Shown here piece by piece: positions 39,909 through 45,129 of a stretch of DNA of 45,129 nucleotides. The stretch covers positions 1 through 45,129 of the forward strand of contig JASHOR010000138.1 in assembly GCA_030041005.1 (NCBI GenBank), read 5' to 3'. Source of the stretch: Xanthobacteraceae bacterium. GTDB taxonomy: Bacteria > Pseudomonadota > Alphaproteobacteria > Rhizobiales > Xanthobacteraceae. The position numbers and the translations under genes are program-made. Within the stretch, counting starts at the first letter, position 1. Each line of letters begins with the position of its first letter. A model generated the notes under the pieces. That model was not told where the DNA came from. It saw nothing but the letters and a program-made list of their open reading frames with translations, and did not search any database.

Positions 39909-42089
39909 ATGCCCGAGCAGGGTAGCGCCTGGAACCATGCCGTTGAAACCTGGAAGAAACCCATGAAGCTTTTGAGCCTCGCCGTTGCTCTTTTCGGCCT
40001 CGCCGCGCTGGCGCAGCCCGTCGTGCTGCATATGAATTTCGCCGCGGCGTTTCTTGGCATCGTTGCCCTGGTCAGTGCCGCAACAACGTTCCGCTCGACC
40101 GCCATATCGAGCTTTCTCAAGATCTTTGTCGGTATCTTTTCGACGGAGACGGTCGTGTTCGGAATTCCCGTCCTGATTTCGCGGGCGGGCTATTGGCCGA
40201 GAGCCTTCGCCGGAAATCCGCCGCCCGAATCCCTGCCGCTTACGGTCGCGATCTTCTCGATCCTGGTTTACGCGGTGGCGCAACTGCGCACCGTCGGGCA
40301 GATCACGCGCATCGCCGACCGCTATTTCAATGCCGGAGAGACCAATCGCGCGCGCATCTGGCCGTTCCCCTCTTTCGCGGCGAGGGAACGCCGCATCGCC
40401 GTCGCCATGGTCGTTTTCCTCGTTCTCATCAACCAGGGCGAAGTCGGAATCATCGTGCGGCTGAACTTCTTCAACCGCGCCTGGTTCGACGCCATACAAA
40501 ACCGCGACGAGGTGGCGTTCTGGACGCAGCTTCTGCTCGTCTTCACGCCCTACGCCTTCATCTATGTGGCGATGAGCGTCGTCGAGTTTTTCGTCCAATC
40601 GATGCTGGTCGTGCGCTGGCGTACCTGGCTCACCGACCATTTCGTCTCGCGTTGGCTCGGGCTGCACAACCATTACCGGATCAGCCTTCTTTCCGGTCAG
40701 ACCGACAACCCAGACCAGCGCATTTCCGAAGATATTTTTCGCTTCATCAACGGCGGCTCCGACGGCTCCAATAGCGCCTACGGACTGTACGACTTTTCGA
40801 TTCTATTGATCTCGACCGTCACCACGCTCGTGTCGTTCTCGATCGTGCTATGGACGCTGTCAGCGTCCTTCACGCTGCCCTTCACCGAGATTATCTTCCC
40901 CGGCTTTCTGTTCTGGGTCGCCGTGATCTATGCCGCGACCGGGACGCTGATTACGCATCTGATCGGCCGCCCGCTGATCCGTCTCTATTTTGTGCGCCAG
41001 CACATGGAAGCCGATTTCCGCTTCTCGCTGGCGCGGCTCCGCGAATATACCGAGCAGGTCGCGCTGCTGGGCGGAGAGGGCGCCGAGAAGGAAATCCTCG
41101 GCCAGCGCTTTACGGCGCTGATCGCCAATTATGTTGCCGTCATCTTTCGGCGGATGCGGGTTACTGCGTTCACGGCAACGTTCGGCCAGTTGTCGCCGAT
41201 CATCCCTTTCATTTTCACCGCGCCATTCTACTTCGCACGCAAGATCCAACTCGGCACCATGACCCAGACCGCCGGCGCCTTCGGGCAGGTGTCCAATTCG
41301 CTGACGTTCTTCGTCAACTACTACACCTACCTCGCCGGGTTTAAGTCGGTGGTCGATCGATTGAATTCGTTCGATACGGCGATCGACGAAGCGGAGGCGC
41401 TGCGCGACGCGGGCCCGGAGCGCGTCGTCGCTGCAGCGGGAGTGTCCTCGCTCGATCTCGACGATCTCGCTCTCGCTCTACCGGACGGACGGCATGTCGT
41501 CGAAGTCAAGCATCTCAAGCTCAAGGGCGCCGAGAGCGTCGCGGTTTCCGGCCCTTCGGGCTCCGGTAAATCGACGCTGTTTCGGGCCATTGCGGGAATC
41601 TGGCCATATGGCAAGGGGCGCATCAGCAAACCGCAAGACCTCAGCGTCATGGTGTTGCCCCCCAAGCCCTACATACCCATCGGCACGCTGCGATCCGCCG
41701 TCACCTATCCGGCGGTGGCTGGCACCTATCGCGATGAGGAAATCCGCGCCGCGCTCATCGACGCCCAACTGGGCGATCTTGCGGGCGAGCTCGACCGCGA
41801 AGAAGTATGGTCGCAGCGCCTGTCGAGCGGAGAGCTGCAGCGCCTGGCGTTGGCTCGCGCCCTGCTCACGCGTCCCGACTGGCTCTTGCTCGACGAATCG
41901 ACGTCCGCGGTGGAGGAAGCGCTGGAAGCGGAGCTTTACGCCATGCTGGCGCGGCGGCTGCCGAACACCACCATCGTCTCGATCGGCCACCGCTCGACGC
42001 TGGCGGAACTGCACCGCCGTCGTCTCGAAATGACACCGGAAGGCGATCACTTCGCGCTGCGTGATGCGCTCGAGGCGGCCGCCGAATGA
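39909..42089 (+). CDS. SbmA/BacA-like ABC transporter with fused ATPase (YddA/BclA type)
   Basis: A 726-residue half-transporter of the SbmA/BacA family with its own ATPase. The membrane part (about 20-450) has the SbmA_BacA pattern: FFNRAWFDAIQNRDE, then RWRTWLTDHFVSRWLG, NPDQRISEDIFRFINGG and TFFVNYYTYLAGFKSVVDRL. The ATPase has Walker A GPSGSGKS near 548-555, signature RLSSGELQRLALARALL and Walker B WLLLDESTSAVEE. Relatives take up peptide antibiotics, bleomycin or symbiotic NCR peptides (BclA of Bradyrhizobium), but a transporter at the end of a biosynthetic operon may equally move the product. It is 152 bp after the ketoreductase gene. A later start at 39963 is also possible. Confidence 0.92.
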   Translation: MPEQGSAWNHAVETWKKPMKLLSLAVALFGLAALAQPVVLHMNFAAAFLGIVALVSAATTFRSTAISSFLKIFVGIFSTETVVFGIPVLISRAGYWPRAFAGNPPPESLPLTVAIFSILVYAVAQLRTVGQITRIADRYFNAGETNRARIWPFPSFAARERRIAVAMVVFLVLINQGEVGIIVRLNFFNRAWFDAIQNRDEVAFWTQLLLVFTPYAFIYVAMSVVEFFVQSMLVVRWRTWLTDHFVSRWLGLHNHYRISLLSGQTDNPDQRISEDIFRFINGGSDGSNSAYGLYDFSILLISTVTTLVSFSIVLWTLSASFTLPFTEIIFPGFLFWVAVIYAATGTLITHLIGRPLIRLYFVRQHMEADFRFSLARLREYTEQVALLGGEGAEKEILGQRFTALIANYVAVIFRRMRVTAFTATFGQLSPIIPFIFTAPFYFARKIQLGTMTQTAGAFGQVSNSLTFFVNYYTYLAGFKSVVDRLNSFDTAIDEAEALRDAGPERVVAAAGVSSLDLDDLALALPDGRHVVEVKHLKLKGAESVAVSGPSGSGKSTLFRAIAGIWPYGKGRISKPQDLSVMVLPPKPYIPIGTLRSAVTYPAVAGTYRDEEIRAALIDAQLGDLAGELDREEVWSQRLSSGELQRLALARALLTRPDWLLLDESTSAVEEALEAELYAMLARRLPNTTIVSIGHRSTLAELHRRRLEMTPEGDHFALRDALEAAAE

Positions 42090-42111
42090 AGAGGCGGCCG
42101 CGTCGGCGGTG

Positions 42112-43932
42112 CTAAAGGCGCATCGCCCCCGATTGAATACGCTGGTAGAGCGCGTTGTCGACGCGGACGAACGCTTGCTGCGCCGGGTCGTCGAAATAGA
42201 CGACATCGGGCGAGGCCGCAGGATTGTATCCCTCGTGCTTGAGGTCGTTCTTCTTGTGCTTGAATGTCGCCGTCAGCTCGATGCGATCCTTGATCCGCAA
42301 GAACAATGGCTGCGCATAAGGCGGCAAAAGCAGCGCGAGATGGCGGCGGAAGGCAATGAAATCGAGCGCTCTGTCGAGCACCAGCGTGGCCATGCCGGCC
42401 GCGCCCTCGGTTCCCGGCACGGCGACGCCGTACACCGTCGCCTCCGCCACGCCGGGAAACGTCGCGATTGCTGCCGCCACCTCGGAGGCAGCCACGTTCT
42501 CGCCCTTCCAGCGAAAGGTGTCGCCCACCCGGTCAACGAAATAGTAGAAGCCGCTCGCGTCCTTGCGCATCAGATCGCCGGTGCGATACCAGGCATCGCC
42601 GGGCTGGAAAACGTCGCGCAGGATCTTGCGCTCGGAATCCCCGGCGCTGGTGTAGCCTTCGAACGCCGCGCCCGATTGCCTGGCGCCGCCGCCGATCCGG
42701 CCGATCGCCTCCCCGATTTCGTCGCTTGAACACCGGATGCAAAAGCCGTCGGCACCGCGCGCCGGTTCGCCCGCTTCGCTGTCGAATCGCACCAGCGCCA
42801 GCGGAAAGCGATGATCCAGGAACGACGGCACGCGGCCGATCGCGCCGACCGCGCCCTCGACGTTATAGAGCGAGACGTTGGCTTCGGTCGCGGCATAGAA
42901 TTCCAGGATCCTGGGGATAGAGAAGCGCTGCTGGAATTGCCGCCAGACCTCGGCGCTGAGGCCGTTTCCGCAGGCCAATCGCAGCCGGTGCTCGCGCTCG
43001 TGCGGACCGGCCTGTGCCTTCACCAGGTAGCGGCACAGTTCACCGATATATTGAAACAGCGTGCAGTCCCATCGGCTCACGTCTTCCCAGAAATTCTGCG
43101 CGGAAAACCTCTCGCGCAGCACGACCGAACCGCCGCTCACCAGCAATGCGCCGGGCGCGACGACGCCGCCGACGGAGTGGTACATCGGCAGACAATCGTA
43201 CATGCGATCGTCCGGCCCGGCGTTCATCAAGCCGGCGAACCAGAAGCTCCATTGCATCAGCCGATGGTGACTGACATTGGCGGCCTTCGGCAGGCCGGTC
43301 GTTCCCGACGTGTAGATCAACAGCGCGCGATCGGCGACGGTCACGCCGCGACGCTCGGCGGGCGAAAGATTCTTTGCAGAATACTGTTCGATCTGGCGGT
43401 CGATGCGGAGAAATCCGCTGTCGCCGTCGGCGCCGTGCATCCAGAGTGTCGGCCGAACCGAAAGGTGCGCGCTTGCCGAGCCGAACGCGTCGTCCATTTC
43501 CGTGGCGACGATGACGTGCTTGGGCGCCGCAACCTCGATGCAATGTGCGAGCGCCGGCCCGCGCAGATTGGTGTTGATGAGCGCAACGGCGACGCCAGCG
43601 GCGCTGATGCCGAGCCAGATCGCCATGTATTCGGGACGATTCGGCATCAACAGCGCCACCGTATCGCCCTTGGCGAGGTTCTGGTCGAGCGCCCAGCGGG
43701 CATAACGGGCGGTTCGCTCCGCGAGCCCGCGATAGGTCAAGCGTTCGCGCCTGGAGAGCAGTGCCGCAACGTCGCCGCGGGACGCGGCCAACTCCTCGAT
43801 CACGCAGGGCAGCACGCGCTGCGGATTGCGCGCGATCGGGGCGGTGGCCTCCAGCGCGCGCACCCAGTCGCGCAGCGCGCTCTCCTTGCCGCCGATGCGA
43901 CGGGTATCGGATTCCGGGTCGAGCAGGGCCAT
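42112..43932 (-). CDS. Long-chain/very-long-chain acyl-CoA synthetase-like
   Basis: A 606-residue adenylate-forming enzyme of the FATP/VLACS type (long-chain-acyl-CoA synthetase). The P-loop-like motif is LIYTSGTTGLPKAANVSHH. Other family segments are CLPMYHSVGG, FYAATEANVSLYN, YRTGDLMRKDASGFYYFVDRVGDTFRWKGENVAASEV and LRIKDRIELTATFKHKKNDL, where the lysine of TFKHKK is expected to be catalytic. It activates fatty or branched acids to acyl-CoA at the membrane. It converges with the SbmA-like transporter gene (22 bp apart) and is divergent from the O-acetylhomoserine sulfhydrylase gene. ATG 43932 is preferred to a TTG at 43953. It might supply acyl-CoA to the GNAT-like enzyme, but that is a guess. 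Confidence 0.92.
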   Translation of the reverse strand: MALLDPESDTRRIGGKESALRDWVRALEATAPIARNPQRVLPCVIEELAASRGDVAALLSRRERLTYRGLAERTARYARWALDQNLAKGDTVALLMPNRPEYMAIWLGISAAGVAVALINTNLRGPALAHCIEVAAPKHVIVATEMDDAFGSASAHLSVRPTLWMHGADGDSGFLRIDRQIEQYSAKNLSPAERRGVTVADRALLIYTSGTTGLPKAANVSHHRLMQWSFWFAGLMNAGPDDRMYDCLPMYHSVGGVVAPGALLVSGGSVVLRERFSAQNFWEDVSRWDCTLFQYIGELCRYLVKAQAGPHEREHRLRLACGNGLSAEVWRQFQQRFSIPRILEFYAATEANVSLYNVEGAVGAIGRVPSFLDHRFPLALVRFDSEAGEPARGADGFCIRCSSDEIGEAIGRIGGGARQSGAAFEGYTSAGDSERKILRDVFQPGDAWYRTGDLMRKDASGFYYFVDRVGDTFRWKGENVAASEVAAAIATFPGVAEATVYGVAVPGTEGAAGMATLVLDRALDFIAFRRHLALLLPPYAQPLFLRIKDRIELTATFKHKKNDLKHEGYNPAASPDVVYFDDPAQQAFVRVDNALYQRIQSGAMRL

Positions 43933-44040
43933 CGTTCGATCTTCGTCCGACAACGTGAAATTTTTCGCTTCGACATTGCATAAAATTGGAACTTTTCGCT
44001 CGATGGCACGCGACGGTGCAAAGGTGCCGCTCGGCGCGTG

Positions 44041-44090
44041 GCTAACAATTAAGGTTATTCCTTCTTCTCCAACGCGCCTTCATTGTTAGC
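44041..44090. promoter_or_regulatory. Widely spaced 9-bp inverted repeat upstream of metY-like gene
   Basis: GCTAACAAT (44041-44049) and ATTGTTAGC (44082-44090) are perfect inverted copies with centres 41 bp apart, close to four helical turns. They lie in the 230-bp divergent region between the acyl-CoA synthetase and O-acetylhomoserine sulfhydrylase genes. This could be a pair of half-sites for one regulator or a long hairpin. No identified regulator gene is adjacent. Confidence 0.4.
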
Positions 44091-44162
44091 GTCGAGCATG
44101 ACGGATATGAAACTGAAACTGCTTACAATTGCGCGCGTGTTGCACATACGCGGCGGGGAAGC

Positions 44163-45129
44163 ATGAGACGCGAAACGCTGGCCGTCCACGGCGGCTATGA
44201 AACCGATCCAACGACAAAGTCGGTCGCGGTACCGATCTATCAAACTGTGGCTTACGAATTCGACAGCGCCGATCATGGCGCGGCCCTGTTCAACCTCGAA
44301 GCCGAGGGTTTTCGCTACAGCCGGATCAGCAATCCGACCACCAAGGTGCTCGAAAGCCGCGTCGCTGCGCTCGAGGGCGGCCTCGATGCCTTGTGCGTCA
44401 GCACCGGGCAGGCCGCGCTCAATTATGCGATGCTCAATCTGGCGGAGCTGGGCAGCAACATCGTTTCAGTGCCGCAGCTCTACGGCACCACGTACACGCT
44501 GTTCGCACATATCCTGCCGGGGCAGGGGATTTCCGTGCGCTTTGCCGAATCGGATCATCCCGACGCCATCGAGAAGCTGATCGACGAACGCACGCGCGCG
44601 GTTTTCTGCGAAAGCGTCGGCAATCCGGCCGGCAATATATGCGACATCGAAGCGCTGGCCGCGGTCGGCGCGCGACATGGCGTTCCGCTCGTCGTCGACA
44701 ATACCGTGGCGACGCCTTTCATGCTGCGCCCGATCGAATACGGCGCCGACATCGTCGTGCATTCGCTGACCAAGTTTTTGGGCGGCCACGGAACTACGCT
44801 CGGCGGCGCTGTCGTCGACAGCGGCCGCTTCCCCTGGAAGGCACAGGCGCGGCGCTTCCCCAGGTTCAGCGAGCCCGACGCGTCCTATCACGGCATGATC
44901 TATACCGAGCATTTCGGCGAGGGTGCCTACATCGCGCGCTGCCGCAGCGTGCAGCAACGAACCACCGGTGCGGTGATCTCGCCGCTGGCGGCGTTCCTGC
45001 TGCTGCAAGGCATCGAGACGGTGGCGCTGCGCGTCGAGCGACACGTCGAGAACGCGCGCCGCGTCGCCGAATTCCTGCGCTTTGACGCGCGGGTCGCCTG
45101 GGTCAATTACACGGGCTTTCCCGACAATC
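44163..45129 (+). CDS. O-acetylhomoserine sulfhydrylase-like, 3'-truncated
   Basis: The first 322 codons of a Cys/Met-metabolism PLP enzyme; the frame is open to the end of the window. It begins with RRETLAVHGGYETDPTTKSVAVPIYQTVAYEF, the opening of O-acetylhomoserine aminocarboxypropyltransferase (MetY). The PLP lysine is K204 in VVHSLTKFLGGHG and D179 in VVDNTVATPF contacts the ring. MetY forms homocysteine from O-acetylhomoserine and sulfide in methionine synthesis; cystathionine-type activities are alternatives in this family. The ATG has GGGGAAG just upstream. About 100 residues of the usual 430 are missing beyond the window edge. Confidence 0.93.
   Translation, partial: MRRETLAVHGGYETDPTTKSVAVPIYQTVAYEFDSADHGAALFNLEAEGFRYSRISNPTTKVLESRVAALEGGLDALCVSTGQAALNYAMLNLAELGSNIVSVPQLYGTTYTLFAHILPGQGISVRFAESDHPDAIEKLIDERTRAVFCESVGNPAGNICDIEALAAVGARHGVPLVVDNTVATPFMLRPIEYGADIVVHSLTKFLGGHGTTLGGAVVDSGRFPWKAQARRFPRFSEPDASYHGMIYTEHFGEGAYIARCRSVQQRTTGAVISPLAAFLLLQGIETVALRVERHVENARRVAEFLRFDARVAWVNYTGFPDN

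Noticed and set aside
44000-44162. SAM-II riboswitch upstream of the metY-like gene
   Set aside because: A GCTAA stretch and GC-rich stems are present, but the expected conserved core near the start codon (CGTTAAA, then GCTAAA) is missing and the region is over 100 bp from the ATG.
1-45129. tRNA genes, CRISPR arrays, prophage or insertion sequence genes
   Set aside because: I looked for clover-leaf-like segments, regularly spaced repeats and transposase or integrase motifs and saw none; a covariance-model scan would be decisive for small RNAs.

Overview
The window is high-GC DNA of alphaproteobacterial character. Gene content suggests a member of the Hyphomicrobiales, near Bradyrhizobiaceae/Xanthobacteraceae: many solute transporters (ABC of the Liv, Mod and FecCD types, a TTT/Bug receptor), an amino acid:[carrier protein] ligase of the kind first described in Bradyrhizobium and Agrobacterium, an SbmA/BacA-type transporter, and dispersed palindromic repeats. 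This placement is inference. No tRNA, rRNA, CRISPR array, transposase or integrase was seen.

Layout. (1) 1-2709: end of a ParB-like protein gene, a 15-bp tandem repeat, a small lipoprotein and a flavin monooxygenase. (2) 2712-9170, minus strand: a metal-oxyanion locus reading modA, a fused modBC permease-ATPase, a one-domain modE, then a FecB/FecCD/FecE-like ABC system that may be a second (MolABC-like) molybdate or tungstate importer. Two ModE-type operators lie upstream of modA. (3) 9449-14463: an MFS transporter with a metallo-beta-lactamase-fold hydrolase, a methyltransferase, a 6-phosphogluconate-dehydrogenase-like reductase and a TTT receptor. (4) 14584-19306: a complete branched-chain-amino-acid-type ABC importer of unknown substrate. 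(5) 19577-24747: a DUF1445 protein, then an apparent C1/serine-cycle operon (serine-glyoxylate aminotransferase, hydroxypyruvate-reductase-like dehydrogenase, a decayed folD) divergent from an ScfR/RamB-type regulator, with a TTTGCAAA palindrome in the shared promoter region. (6) 24872-33187: amidohydrolase, thioesterase, HMG-CoA-lyase-like and CoA-transferase genes, RidA, an orphan CoxL-like molybdenum hydroxylase subunit and a divergent Fe-S protein. (7) 33437-42089: a candidate small biosynthetic cluster with two carrier proteins, an amino acid:[carrier protein] ligase, an unusual acyl-CoA-dehydrogenase-fold protein, a GNAT-like acyltransferase, an adenylate-forming ligase, a ketoreductase and an SbmA/BacA-like ABC transporter. 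(8) 42112-45129: an acyl-CoA synthetase and a truncated O-acetylhomoserine sulfhydrylase.

The most interesting system is region 7. An aminoacyl-tRNA-synthetase homologue that loads amino acids onto a carrier protein sits beside one carrier protein, and a second carrier protein overlaps a ligase that could load an acyl group. With an acyltransferase, two redox enzymes and a transporter, this resembles a route to a small acyl-amino-acid product without a non-ribosomal peptide synthetase. The product is unknown.

A 166/167-bp double-hairpin repeat is present twice (5545-5710 and 25893-26059). One copy supplies the stop codon of modE and the other the last 16 codons of an amidohydrolase.
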